This document shows positions 44,619 through 54,369 of a stretch of 64,000 bases of DNA, piece by piece. The position numbers and the translations under genes are program-made. Below the pieces are notes generated by a model. The model searched no databases. It was given only the letters and a program-made list of their open reading frames with translations, and was not told the origin of the DNA. The DNA is from Paraflavitalea sp. CAU 1676 (GTDB lineage: Bacteria; Bacteroidota; Bacteroidia; Chitinophagales; Chitinophagaceae). The DNA is taken from the NCBI RefSeq assembly GCF_029223285.1, contig NZ_JARHUJ010000005.1, positions 310,001 to 374,000 of the forward strand, written 5' to 3'. How positions within the stretch are numbered: position 1 is the first letter of the stretch; each line of letters opens with the position of its first letter.

Positions 44619-46598
44619 ATGCCAATAAGAAAATATGCCCTGGCGGCATTGCTTGTCTTTGCTTTTTCTGGTCTCTTTTCACAGGATAAAAAGGCCGATC
44701 TCCAGCAATTAATTGCACAGTCCAATGATACGGCCGGAATCAACGCGCTGATGAACTATGGGGTTGAGCTGATCAATTTTGATAATCCCAAAGCAAAAGA
44801 AGTATTCAACATCACCCTTGAAAAAAGTGCCCGTATAGGATATGACTTTGGTATGGGTTCCAGCTACGCCAGATTGGGTTATTTGGTCGGGCACGAAGGC
44901 CGCAACCAGGAGGGGATCGATTATGCACAGAAAGCCGTAGCCCATTTTGAACGGATCAACCGGACCCGGGGTATTATTCTTTGTTATATCAATATGGGAT
45001 ATAATTTCGATATGCTGGGCTTGGGCGACAGTGCGATCCATTATTTCTTAAAGGGCATCCAGGTGCTGGAGAAATCCAAAACAGAACCTGGCAAACTGGC
45101 AAGGTTGTATGAAAATGTGGGTACCGGTTATGCCAACAGAAGGGAGTATGCCAAGGCGTTGTCTTATTCCCGGAAAGCAGTTGAACTGGCGACTTCCTTA
45201 AACGATAGCGATTATATTGTAACTGCTCATACCGGCTTAAGTTATATTCTTAACCAGTCGAAGGATTACAAAGGCGCGCTGGAGGCGGCGCAAAAAGCGA
45301 AACGTTTTCTGCCGCACCAGGAAGATCCTATGCTTATCATCAAGGCCTATTCGCATCTGGCAGCCGCCTGGGCCAAGGTAAATGAACCGGATTCAGCCAT
45401 AGCGGCAGCAAAAAAGTCAATGCTGTATTCGGCCAAAATTGATCCTGCCAATTATATCGCTGCGGGTCTGGAGCTGGCTGATGCTTATGAACTGAAAAAG
45501 GATATCAGGAGTCAGAAAAATATTCTGGATACCCTGAAGCAAAGGGCGGAAGCGGATACCAGCTTTTTCCATCTGTTCAGTATATATGATCGGATCGCCC
45601 AGTTGAATTTTTCAACCGGCAATTATAAAGAAGCCTACGCATATCGCACCAAATACTTTGCTTATAAGGATTCTTTTTATTCCCGGCAAAACACGAGGAC
45701 CATTGCTGAGGTGGAGTCCCGTTTTCAATGGGCGCAAAAAGAAAAGGCGCTGTCCGAAAAACAGTTACAGCTCACCCAAAAAGACCTGGCGCTGGAAAAA
45801 AGCAACCGGAATGTCTTCTATGCGCTGGCCGGACTTGTTGTGATGCTACTGATCGCCGCTGTGTTTTATATTCAGAGCAGCAACCGCAAAAAAGCATTCG
45901 CCTTAAAGCTCGATGCACTACATAAGCAACAGGAAATTGACATGCTGGAAGCCCTGATGCAGGGGGAGGAGAAGGAACGCAGCCGCATTGCGAAAGACCT
46001 GCATGATGGCATTGCCGGTATGCTGGCCGCGGCCAAAATGCACCTGGGCAGCATTGTGCGCAAGGAGCAAGGCGTTGAGCAATCGGCCCATTACCGCCAA
46101 ACAGTGAAATTGCTCGACGAAGCTACAGGTGAGGTACGGAAGACTTCGCACAACCTCATGCCGGAAGTCTTATTGCAGCACGGCCTCGATGAAGCGCTGA
46201 GACGTTATTGCGGCAATGTGAGCAGTAGCACGCTTACCTTTCAATATGACTCCTGGGGCGACATCGAACGCTATAACAGTCACTTCGAACTATCGGTTTA
46301 CCGCATCGTGCAGGAACTGATCAATAATATTATCAAACACGCCCAGGCCAGCGAGGCCATTGTGCAGGTGAACCTGCGTGACGCTGTTTTGTCTATTACC
46401 GTACAGGATAATGGCGTTGGTTTTGCGAAAGCTGATTCAAACACCAACGGCATGGGATTACAGAGCCTGGCGGCCCGGACCAAGGCTATGCAGGGTAAAA
46501 TGGAAATAGAAAGCGACCCCGGGGCGGGCGTCAGTGTTTATCTTGAATTTGAGACCGGTGCAGTGGCCAAGCAGCCGGCCCAAGAGCAAAGGGCGTGA
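44619..46598 (+). CDS. TPR-containing sensor histidine kinase (HisKA_3)
   Basis: A 659-residue kinase with a signal peptide (residues 1-20, L-A-A-L-L-V-F-A-F-S-G-L-F-S), a periplasmic TPR region (about 30-360), a membrane segment near 395-417 (A-L-A-G-L-V-V-M-L-L-I-A-A), a HisKA_3 dimer domain with phospho-accepting His in R-I-A-K-D-L-H-D-G-I-A-G near 455, and an ATPase domain with D-N-G-V-G-F near 602. This layout is typical of LytS/NarX-like kinases in Bacteroidota. No response regulator sits next to it; the nearest is at 49959. Confidence 0.93.
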   Translation: MPIRKYALAALLVFAFSGLFSQDKKADLQQLIAQSNDTAGINALMNYGVELINFDNPKAKEVFNITLEKSARIGYDFGMGSSYARLGYLVGHEGRNQEGIDYAQKAVAHFERINRTRGIILCYINMGYNFDMLGLGDSAIHYFLKGIQVLEKSKTEPGKLARLYENVGTGYANRREYAKALSYSRKAVELATSLNDSDYIVTAHTGLSYILNQSKDYKGALEAAQKAKRFLPHQEDPMLIIKAYSHLAAAWAKVNEPDSAIAAAKKSMLYSAKIDPANYIAAGLELADAYELKKDIRSQKNILDTLKQRAEADTSFFHLFSIYDRIAQLNFSTGNYKEAYAYRTKYFAYKDSFYSRQNTRTIAEVESRFQWAQKEKALSEKQLQLTQKDLALEKSNRNVFYALAGLVVMLLIAAVFYIQSSNRKKAFALKLDALHKQQEIDMLEALMQGEEKERSRIAKDLHDGIAGMLAAAKMHLGSIVRKEQGVEQSAHYRQTVKLLDEATGEVRKTSHNLMPEVLLQHGLDEALRRYCGNVSSSTLTFQYDSWGDIERYNSHFELSVYRIVQELINNIIKHAQASEAIVQVNLRDAVLSITVQDNGVGFAKADSNTNGMGLQSLAARTKAMQGKMEIESDPGAGVSVYLEFETGAVAKQPAQEQRA

Positions 46599-46677
46599 GC
46601 TAAAGTTCTTCAATTGTCTGAAAAGTACAATTCTGCCAATCGGGGGAGTTCGTATTTAGCAGGATAATTGGATAGTA

Positions 46678-48072
46678 ATGAAAACACCCTTCCTCGCTAT
46701 TTTCCTGACCATACTGGTTGGCGCAGCAAACGCGCAAACGGATAGTGTACCGAATAGGAAAGCCTTTGCCCGTAATTATTATGTAGACACCATTCAGTCC
46801 GTGTCGCTGAATGCGAAGCGAACTATCAAGATTTATTTACCGGATGATTTTAAACCGGCGGATAAATACCCCGTCATCTATGTGCTGGATGAGAACTGGA
46901 TGTTTGAACCTGTCGTGAGCGATGTGGCCAAACTGCTGGATTTCGACGTTATTCCCAAATGTATTGTGGTAGGCATCAATAGTCCCAACCGGTCGAACGA
47001 CCTGACGCCTAATTTGAATACCGGTGCCTTTACGGGATCGAATAAGAAATTTAACGATTACCTCACCAAGGAAGTACCGGAGCATATTACCCGAAAATAC
47101 AGCGCCCCGGTTTTCAGCATCCTGGTGGGCCATTCAGATGGTGCCACGTTTGCACAGAATGCCATGACGGCCAACCCGGCCGCCTTCAGGGGCGTGATCT
47201 GCCTGAGCCAAAACCTCTTTGGTAATGAGTTGGAGCAATACATCAATTACAGCAAGGAGCCTTTTCCGAATAATAATTATTACTTCGTGGCATCTGGTAC
47301 GAGAGACGCCACTTCGAGGCTGCGCTCAGGGATGAAGCTCGATAGCCTGTTTCGTACCAACAGTAATCCGTGTTTGAAGGTGAAGCACGAGGTGTATGAG
47401 GCCGACCACAGTGGAGTGGCCGGTATGGGGCTTGCCAATGGGCTTGGTTTTATTTTCTCTGATTATTACCAGCCCAACGGATGGGACAGACGCCTGGCGG
47501 ATTCCCTGCGGAGCATTCACAAGGATCCTACAGTTTTGATTGAGAGTACCCTGGAAAGGATCAATAAGATCTATGGTACCGATGCAAAGGCTGATAGAAA
47601 TGCTATCATGGATCTGGCCTTCGGGATCATCACGAATAAAGACCAGGCAAAGAGTTACCTCGAATATTTTAAGAAGAACCTGAAGGTCGATGATCAGTTT
47701 AATTCCAGTGCCGCTCAGTTGTATGAGCGGATCAACGAGTATGATATTGCGCTTGAATACTGGACGAAGTACCTGAATGATCCCGCATCTTACAAGGGTA
47801 ATTTCTTTTATTTCAGGCGGCCTATTGAGTTGCTGGCTTACAAGATGAACAAGCCCGACAAGGCCATTGCCTTTGCGGAGGAATGGGAAAAGAAGGCGCC
47901 GGCCAATGTGCAATTGTCATTCAAGTTCTTTATTGCCAAGATTGCCTCTGAAAAGAATGTGCTTAAGAAAAAGGGTAAAGCCTATATCGGGAAGTTTATT
48001 GCCAACTATGACGCTGCAAAAACGCAGTACAGCCTGGAGGATGCTAAGAAGATTCAGGGGTTGCTGGAGTAA
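46678..48072 (+). CDS. Secreted alpha/beta-hydrolase esterase with TPR-like tail
   Basis: The 464-residue protein has a signal peptide (L-A-I-F-L-T-I-L-V-G-A-A-N-A) and a putative esterase (Fes/YbbA type) domain: Y-P-V-I-Y-V-L-D-E-N-W near 62, the nucleophile elbow G-H-S-D-G near 155-159, and Asp/His candidates in E-A-D-H-S-G near 240. Residues beyond about 290 are helical, TPR-like. The substrate is unknown; relatives act on small esters or siderophores. It follows the TPR kinase gene by 79 nt on the same strand. Confidence 0.85.
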   Translation: MKTPFLAIFLTILVGAANAQTDSVPNRKAFARNYYVDTIQSVSLNAKRTIKIYLPDDFKPADKYPVIYVLDENWMFEPVVSDVAKLLDFDVIPKCIVVGINSPNRSNDLTPNLNTGAFTGSNKKFNDYLTKEVPEHITRKYSAPVFSILVGHSDGATFAQNAMTANPAAFRGVICLSQNLFGNELEQYINYSKEPFPNNNYYFVASGTRDATSRLRSGMKLDSLFRTNSNPCLKVKHEVYEADHSGVAGMGLANGLGFIFSDYYQPNGWDRRLADSLRSIHKDPTVLIESTLERINKIYGTDAKADRNAIMDLAFGIITNKDQAKSYLEYFKKNLKVDDQFNSSAAQLYERINEYDIALEYWTKYLNDPASYKGNFFYFRRPIELLAYKMNKPDKAIAFAEEWEKKAPANVQLSFKFFIAKIASEKNVLKKKGKAYIGKFIANYDAAKTQYSLEDAKKIQGLLE

Positions 48073-48147
48073 CGATGGAGGCTGTTTGCTATACAGCGGG
48101 CATTGAAGCAGGACGATGGGCCTATTGATGGAACTTGTTGTCAGCTT

Positions 48148-48600
48148 TTACCATTCTACATCATCTGTGTACGGTTTGTCAATATACTCCTTAAAGTCCC
48201 TGATCTTCATCAGCGACACGGGGTGTGTCAGTTTTTTCAAGTCAATCGTTAGTTCCCAAATGGCAGCGTTGTCGTCCCATGGGTCAGTCAAAATATGAAC
48301 GGTGTATTCATCAATAGATTTCAGTGCGAATATGTCTTCGCAAGCATCCAATAACCGGAGCGACCTATCTGCCCATATCTTCAATACGAGCACTTCTCCA
48401 CCAATCAGGCACCAATCATTGTTCCTTCCCACCAATGCGCAGGTTGGGTCGTAATCAAACTCGAATATTCCGAATTCTTCTCCTGTAAGTTTGTTAATGC
48501 AATAGGCTGATTCGTAAATATGCCCGACCATCATTACCGTGTTTTCAAAGAGAACTTTGAACTGGTCATTGTCTTTAAGGTTGCCTTTATAAAGTGCCAT
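48148..48600 (-). CDS. Hypothetical protein (150 aa)
   Basis: Cytoplasmic, acidic, beta-rich protein (G-E-V-L-V-L-K-I-W, Y-T-V-H-I-L-T-D-P-W-D-D-N). No family recognised. It converges with the esterase gene (75-nt gap) and precedes another hypothetical on the same strand. The AT-richer composition of this pair suggests accessory genes, possibly immunity-type, but there is no direct sign of that. Confidence 0.6.
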   Translation of the reverse strand: MALYKGNLKDNDQFKVLFENTVMMVGHIYESAYCINKLTGEEFGIFEFDYDPTCALVGRNNDWCLIGGEVLVLKIWADRSLRLLDACEDIFALKSIDEYTVHILTDPWDDNAAIWELTIDLKKLTHPVSLMKIRDFKEYIDKPYTDDVEW

Positions 48601-48677
48601 TGTTGACGAAAATTAATTCCATGGAATGTTCTGAGATATTATAGTGAGAACTATTTATTGCATTCAAGTAGTGGTGT

Positions 48678-49184
48678 CTAAGTTCCTGTCTTTTCCAACT
48701 CACTTTTCACCCAATCCGTTAAGGCCATTTCCCAATCTTTCCCATATGCGCCTATACCCAACCCGGATTTCAGGATTTGAAGCAGGTTGGTGGGTGGCTT
48801 ATAACCCTTGGGGGGCTGAAGTACAAAAAGTTCTTTTCCGGCGAGATGTTTTGGATAACGGATTGCCGAGGCCCACACTGTAGAACTTGTCAATGATGGA
48901 GTAGTTAAATCAGTATCGTAGAGGCCAGACAAGTAGCTCGTGAGTTCATCGTATCCATCGGCATACACCGAAATTTCCTGCCAGGCACCGTTGCTGTGCA
49001 CAAAGGCGAGGAACCAATCGTCGGCATAAGGGCCGCTATCGGTAGTGTAAATGCCGATGACTCCAACTGTTCCCAGGTTGATAGATATATTGTCACCGTC
49101 AGGCAATGTCCACTCAATTGTTTTGTGCTTTATGACGATGCTGCCTGAGTCATTGTGTCGGTCGATGATGGGATGTGTTGTCAT
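48678..49184 (-). CDS. Hypothetical protein (168 aa)
   Basis: No signal or membrane segment. The start M-T-T-H-P-I-I-D-R-H-N and the beta-rich middle (V-G-V-I-G-I-Y-T-T-D-S-G-P-Y-A-D-D-W) are not recognised; the C-terminal half includes a proline-rich P-P-K-G-Y-K-P-P-T. It lies 11 nt downstream of the sterol-desaturase-like gene on the same strand, so the two may be cotranscribed. Confidence 0.6.
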   Translation of the reverse strand: MTTHPIIDRHNDSGSIVIKHKTIEWTLPDGDNISINLGTVGVIGIYTTDSGPYADDWFLAFVHSNGAWQEISVYADGYDELTSYLSGLYDTDLTTPSLTSSTVWASAIRYPKHLAGKELFVLQPPKGYKPPTNLLQILKSGLGIGAYGKDWEMALTDWVKSELEKTGT

Positions 49185-49195
49185 AACGGATCAAT

Positions 49196-49906
49196 TTACT
49201 GCTGCTTCCAGGTGCCGAACAGGCGGTCCCAGAGGTTGGTGTAAAAGCCGAAGTTATAGGAAACGTCTGCGTGATGGTCATGGTGAAAGGTGGAGGTGCC
49301 GAGTATGTTCAATACCGGCAGGCGGCGTACAGCGGCCGGCAATGGCTCTATGCCGAGGTGGCCGGTGAGTCCGAATACAAGGTTTACAATCAGGTAAATG
49401 ATGATTGCCCAGATATTGAACGGATAACAGACCAGCAATATCAACCAGAGCGCACCGAAGGACAGGGTTTCTATAGGGTGCAGGATGAATAGGTCCATCG
49501 GCTTGGGATGCACCGCCTCGTGGTGCAAACTATGTATGATCTTATAGAGTACCGTTTTGTGTATCAGGAAATGAAAGATGTACATGAGCAGGTCCATCGC
49601 GAGAAACAGGAACAGAAAGTCAAATGGGATGACCCAGGATAAAGAGGTGCCGGTCACGATAATGCCCTGCTTCCAGAGCCAGTACCCAGCATAGGTAACT
49701 ACAGTGTTGAGCACGTTGGTGATTGCGCAGATCAGCCATTCACGCCGGCTGTAAGCATAGGGTGTAACAGCCTGTGGATCGTAGCGGCGTTGAATAATAC
49801 GTCCAATGATGAGTACTAAAACCGTCAACAGCAGGTTCTCGATCAGGAAGATCGGCCATGCCAGGGTGTCGGGGAGGGCAGCGAAGGATTGCAGGAGTTT
49901 GTCCAT
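49196..49906 (-). CDS. Sterol desaturase/fatty-acid hydroxylase superfamily membrane enzyme
   Basis: ATG 49906 (M-D-K-L-L-Q-S-F) is preferred over one 48 nt upstream. The 236-residue protein has four or five membrane segments and the superfamily's histidine boxes: H-F-L-I-H near 119, H-S-L-H-H-E-A-V-H near 130, and H-H-D-H-H near 214. These bind a diiron centre that hydroxylates or desaturates lipids. The substrate is unknown. It is downstream of the response regulator and kinase pair at 49959-54158, with a gap of 52 nt. Confidence 0.87.
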   Translation of the reverse strand: MDKLLQSFAALPDTLAWPIFLIENLLLTVLVLIIGRIIQRRYDPQAVTPYAYSRREWLICAITNVLNTVVTYAGYWLWKQGIIVTGTSLSWVIPFDFLFLFLAMDLLMYIFHFLIHKTVLYKIIHSLHHEAVHPKPMDLFILHPIETLSFGALWLILLVCYPFNIWAIIIYLIVNLVFGLTGHLGIEPLPAAVRRLPVLNILGTSTFHHDHHADVSYNFGFYTNLWDRLFGTWKQQ

Positions 49907-49958
49907 ACCAGTTTGTAAGGTACTATTTAATCGGGTTCCGTGAAAGACTCCCAAGACC

Positions 49959-50585
49959 TTATATCAATTTCTCATTGATCGCCTTGCTCACAGCCTCGGT
50001 AGCAGAATGTACCTGCAGTTTTTCATATATCTTCTTGATGTAGGAGCGAACGGTCTCGAAGGCGATACCCAATTCGGCCGCAATCATCTTGTAGCTATTA
50101 CCCTTGCATAGCAGGGCCAGTATTTCCTGCTCCCGGTTGGTGAAGTCGTATTGTTGCTTAGTAGTGGGCTGCTGCATCGAGGCAATGATCATTTTGGCCA
50201 CAGAAGGGCTGAGCGAGGCTCCCTCGGCCAGCAGCTCGTTGATGGCGGGGATCAGTTTTTCCGATACATTCTTCTTGAGCATATACCCCGATGCGCCCGC
50301 ACAAATGGCTTCCAGTATATGGGTGTTGTCATCAAACACGGTCAGCATCAATATCTGCACTTTGGTATTGATGGCCCGGATCTTTTTGACGGCTTCGATG
50401 CCCGTCATCCCCGGCATGTCGATATCCATCAGGATCACATCGGGCGGACTCTGTTTTACTTCCGCTTCGGCCTGCAGGCAATTGTCGAAACTGCCCGTAA
50501 CGGCAAAATCGCCCGAGAAGGAAAGCAATTGTTCCAGTCCATGCCTTAATGCAGCATTGTCTTCATATACCTGAATCGTGATCAC
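49959..50585 (-). CDS. NarL/LuxR-type response regulator
   Basis: The 208-residue protein has a receiver domain (phospho-accepting Asp in V-I-L-M-D-I-D-M-P-G-M near 53, Lys in L-K-K near 104) and a C-terminal HTH (T-N-R-E-Q-E-I-L-A-L-L-C-K-G near 143; I-A-F-E-T-V-R-S-Y-I-K-K-I-Y near 171). It lies 18 nt after the large kinase gene, so it is the likely partner. Confidence 0.95.
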   Translation of the reverse strand: MITIQVYEDNAALRHGLEQLLSFSGDFAVTGSFDNCLQAEAEVKQSPPDVILMDIDMPGMTGIEAVKKIRAINTKVQILMLTVFDDNTHILEAICAGASGYMLKKNVSEKLIPAINELLAEGASLSPSVAKMIIASMQQPTTKQQYDFTNREQEILALLCKGNSYKMIAAELGIAFETVRSYIKKIYEKLQVHSATEAVSKAINEKLI

Positions 50586-50603
50586 TATTCAAAATTAATA
50601 GGT

Positions 50604-53600
50604 TTAGGTTTCTGTTGTTTCCCCCAAAAAGGGGAGGGGAATCTCCAGTTCCACCGTAGTGCCCTGCTGTGGGCCGGTTTCTATCCGCAGTGTTCCATTG
50701 CATTCTGCCACCCGTGTTTCGATATTATTAAGCCCATTGCCAGGCAACACAGTTGTTTTAGTAAACCCGACGCCATTGTCGCGCAGGGTCATCCTCAGCC
50801 GGTTGTTGACCTTCGTCAACTCAATATGCAGTGCCGTGCAATGACTGTGCTTTACCGCATTGTTGACGGCTTCCTTAAATACGAGGAAGAGGTTCTTCCG
50901 GTTGGCCAGGTCGATGGGGAGCTGCTCCAGTTCGGCCGGTAACTGAAAGGTGAGTGCGATGCCCTGGGCTTCACAGATGTCGGCGGCGAACTCTTTCATG
51001 CGGCTCGATAATGCTTCCAGTTTGTCATTTTTCGGGTTGATGGCCCACACGATATCGCTCATGCTTTCCATCGTGGAATAGGTGGAGTCCTGGATCTTGT
51101 GCAGGTAACCGTTGACCTCCGTATCGGTGGGCGATTTTTTCAAGGCCACTTTGCTGAGCACATTGATGGAAGTGAGGGCTGATCCGATTTCATCATGCAG
51201 ATCTCTGGATATTTTAGATCGTAACCGCTCTTCTATGATGTACTTCGATATCTTGTTGGCACAGATGGCGGCTATTTCCTGCAATAACTTCAGGTGGTGT
51301 TTTTTATAGTAATGACGGCGCGGGTGCTCGGAATCGATGATGCCGAATACCTGACCGTCAACCAACACCGGCACGGTGATCTCGGAATACCTCCTTTCGT
51401 CATCGACTATATAACGGTGGTCTTTCGAGGTGTCGGGTATGATGGCTGCCTGTCGACTCTGTGCCACCGCTCCCACAATGCCCTTTCCCAGGGGTATCTC
51501 CAGCGGGTTGATGATCTCGTGTTTGGCAGGACTCTTGGGGCCATTGGCCGCTTTCTGCACCAGTACTTTCCGCCGCGGGTCATAAATGTATACCATGCAA
51601 TCCACGAACTGGAGTTTGCTGATACAGTTTTTCGCCACATCCCAACAGATGTCCTCTACCGTATTTTGTCCGTACAGCGAGGTGGCAAAGTAGTTCAAAA
51701 TCTGCTGTGCTTTGAGTTTGCGGCGCAGATAAAGGGTCCACGCATAGAATCCATAGGCAGCCGCGAGGGCCACCAAGCTGATGAACCACCCCGTTTGCCA
51801 GAAGGGCGGAATGATCCTGAACCGGTAGATAAGTGTATTGGACGAGTAGGTGCCTGTCGCATCCCTGGCCCTGAGCATAAACGTGTAGTGCCCGGCAGAC
51901 AGGTCGGAGAAGTGGAGGTTGCTGGATGTGCCTGCGGGCCTCCAGGCAGCTTCGTGCTCGTGCAGCTTGTACTCATACTGTATTACCCTGCCCGGGCGAT
52001 AATGGAGCGCTGCAAATTGAAAAGAGAGGGTGTTGTGGCGATACGGTATCTCTATGTTCCCGGCCCCGTAAAAGCTGGAGTCGTATGTAACGGTACGGCC
52101 TTCTACAGATAAATTAGTGAGCACCACCGGGAAGGATGCCGGTGGAAGCGAATGGTCGGGATACAGCAGGAGCAATCCGCCCGATACGGGGACCAATAAT
52201 TCGTTGTTGGTGTTGTTATAGCTGATGCGTTTAGGGTAGCGTACATCGGGTACGTAGTTGGAGAAACTCATGGCGGGATGACGCGGTACTTCATACAGGA
52301 AACGGCCGCTGCTGTCCAGCACGCTGATGCCTTTGCTTTTTAAGAGCCATAACCTGTTCAGGCCATTGGAGGCGAGCGCGTAATAGCTGCTGCTGGTGAG
52401 CCCTTCTTTGGCGGTTATCTGTGTTAGTGTTTGATGATAAGGTCGATTGGGCTGGTAATAATACAAGCCTGCTCCATAAGTGGCTATCCATATACGGCCG
52501 GCGGCGCCAGGTATCATGTCTCTCACGAGGGTTAGTTGCATGTATTCCGGCACACTGTCGGTTTCGGCATAGATGATCTTTTGGTGTGTTGCCAGGTCAT
52601 ATCGGCTTACCCCCACCGTAAAGGAGCCGATCCACAGGGCACTGTCTGCCGGATCGTTCAGGAGGGAAGTGGTATTGGCCCAGGATACGCCTTCCTGTAT
52701 TGTGTAGTGACGAAATGTTTGTGTCTTAGGCTGGTAAAAATACATACCGCCCTGCCAGGTGGCCAGCCAGTAATTGCCTTGTTTGTCTTCGAGTATATCG
52801 TGGAAGATGACGGGTTCATTTTTATTGGGCGTAGGGAAAACGACGAAGCGATCTTTTGCGCGGTCGTAACGATAGACGGTGGTCTCCGTCAGCAGCCAGA
52901 TGGTGCCCTGCCGGTCGCGGAGGATATTGGTACAGGACGAAAGGGGCTTCCCGTCTATAGATCGTATGGTACTGATGTGGCCGTTGTTGGCGTTGATGAC
53001 AAAGAGGGCTGGTGTATCCAGCGCGGTGACGAAATACTGGTTGTTAACTTCGTCGTAACAGGCAGCGCTCATGTTGTCGATACCAGCCTTATCCGACGTA
53101 ATGGCCAGCGGAATAAAGCTGGCTGCCTTGTTGTGACTGTTGTAATAGCAGATGCCATTGTTGGTGCCGGCCCAGACGATACCCTCTTTATCGGTGTAGA
53201 TGGCGTTGGCGCCGCCCGGCAGCAGGGTGGAAGATAAGGTTGGCTGATGCCGGATAACGATGGCTTCTTTCGATATTTTGTTCACGGCAAGCATACCGAG
53301 CGGGTGGGCCAGGTGCAGGGTGTTCGATCCCGGATCGGCTTTGTTCCAATGTGTGGCCGGGTAGGCCTGGTTGGTGATTTTGATCTCCGCATAACGGTTG
53401 GCCTTTTCATCGTAACAGAACAGCTGCCCATGCTCGGTTACGAGGAAGGCGCTTTGGGTAGTACGATCATATTGCAGGTCTTTTACGGTGCCACTAAAAC
53501 CGGCGCCGTAGAAGCGGAGTTTGCCGGATTGTTTGTTGACAGAGAACAAACCTATGGTGGTGCCCAGCCAGTACTCCTGTTCATTCCTGTCCGTTATCTT

Positions 53601-54158
53601 CTGTATCGACCGGTAACGCGGAAAACTGTCGAATGGCGGTTGTTGATGAATGGCAGGCCAGTCGTCGAAGTAACGGATCTTCTTTGTAGCGGGATCGTAC
53701 ACCGATAGTTGCCAAACATCCGATACGATCCAGAGGCGGTTCTTCTCATCTGCATGAAGGTCCCAGATAATATAGTTGGGAATGCCGTCCCTGCCGCCGG
53801 TGGGCTTTAAGGTTTCCCAATGATTTGTTTTTGGGTTGTAGCTGTTAAGGCCATTGAGGGTAGATACCCATATCCTGCCGCTTGTGTCTTGTACGATGTC
53901 GGTGATCTCTTCATTGGAGATACAATTGCCGGCATTGGGTCTGAACACGCTAAAGGTATTGCCGTCGTAACGGTTCAGCCCATTCCTGGTGCCAATCCAT
54001 AGAAAGCCGGTTTTGTCTTTGAGTAAACTGGTAACCCGGTTATCGGATAGTCCGTGTTCTTCCGTGAGCTTATCGAAATAGTATTGCGCCTGCGTGGTAT
54101 GGTACAACAAACAGGTAAGAGCGAAGAGGAAAGATCGTGCGAAGGCGTGTTTTGTCAT
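50604..54158 (-). CDS. Giant sensor histidine kinase: propeller, Y_Y_Y, GAF, HisKA_3
   Basis: ATG 54158 puts a signal peptide first (M-T-K-H-A-F-A-R-S-F-L-F-A-L-T-C-L-L-Y); an ATG 57 nt upstream adds 19 residues. The 1184-residue protein has a periplasmic two-component propeller (G-L-S-D-N-R-V-T-S-L-L-K-D and G-R-I-W-V-S-T-L-N-G-L repeats, about 25-680), a Y_Y_Y domain (about 700-790), a membrane segment near 800, a GAF domain (about 840-990), HisKA_3 (R-D-L-H-D-E-I-G near 1000) and an ATPase domain. In this phylum such kinases sense polysaccharides. Unlike the classical hybrid type, the receiver is a separate gene downstream, and a GAF domain is inserted. Confidence 0.93.
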   Translation of the reverse strand: MTKHAFARSFLFALTCLLYHTTQAQYYFDKLTEEHGLSDNRVTSLLKDKTGFLWIGTRNGLNRYDGNTFSVFRPNAGNCISNEEITDIVQDTSGRIWVSTLNGLNSYNPKTNHWETLKPTGGRDGIPNYIIWDLHADEKNRLWIVSDVWQLSVYDPATKKIRYFDDWPAIHQQPPFDSFPRYRSIQKITDRNEQEYWLGTTIGLFSVNKQSGKLRFYGAGFSGTVKDLQYDRTTQSAFLVTEHGQLFCYDEKANRYAEIKITNQAYPATHWNKADPGSNTLHLAHPLGMLAVNKISKEAIVIRHQPTLSSTLLPGGANAIYTDKEGIVWAGTNNGICYYNSHNKAASFIPLAITSDKAGIDNMSAACYDEVNNQYFVTALDTPALFVINANNGHISTIRSIDGKPLSSCTNILRDRQGTIWLLTETTVYRYDRAKDRFVVFPTPNKNEPVIFHDILEDKQGNYWLATWQGGMYFYQPKTQTFRHYTIQEGVSWANTTSLLNDPADSALWIGSFTVGVSRYDLATHQKIIYAETDSVPEYMQLTLVRDMIPGAAGRIWIATYGAGLYYYQPNRPYHQTLTQITAKEGLTSSSYYALASNGLNRLWLLKSKGISVLDSSGRFLYEVPRHPAMSFSNYVPDVRYPKRISYNNTNNELLVPVSGGLLLLYPDHSLPPASFPVVLTNLSVEGRTVTYDSSFYGAGNIEIPYRHNTLSFQFAALHYRPGRVIQYEYKLHEHEAAWRPAGTSSNLHFSDLSAGHYTFMLRARDATGTYSSNTLIYRFRIIPPFWQTGWFISLVALAAAYGFYAWTLYLRRKLKAQQILNYFATSLYGQNTVEDICWDVAKNCISKLQFVDCMVYIYDPRRKVLVQKAANGPKSPAKHEIINPLEIPLGKGIVGAVAQSRQAAIIPDTSKDHRYIVDDERRYSEITVPVLVDGQVFGIIDSEHPRRHYYKKHHLKLLQEIAAICANKISKYIIEERLRSKISRDLHDEIGSALTSINVLSKVALKKSPTDTEVNGYLHKIQDSTYSTMESMSDIVWAINPKNDKLEALSSRMKEFAADICEAQGIALTFQLPAELEQLPIDLANRKNLFLVFKEAVNNAVKHSHCTALHIELTKVNNRLRMTLRDNGVGFTKTTVLPGNGLNNIETRVAECNGTLRIETGPQQGTTVELEIPLPFLGETTET

Positions 54159-54369
54159 TACCCGACCTGGTAAGTGTTTCTCCTGTAATATAAGCATTTC
54201 ACCCACCTTCCACAATGGCCGGGTTGTGGTATTCTGGTGTTCAGGTGGCCTCCGGCGAGGGGCCGGTATGCATCCCCCTTATTGGGGTTGATTCCAGTCG
54301 CTATGCTGCGGAATTTTGTACGGTAACCTTTCTGGTATCACCGATCAATAACTGTAAATACTATTCGCC

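Noticed and set aside
51294-52112. 272-residue plus-strand frame opposite the giant kinase
   Set aside because: It is fully antisense to the GAF and Y_Y_Y coding region; long antisense frames are common in GC-rich genes of this kind.
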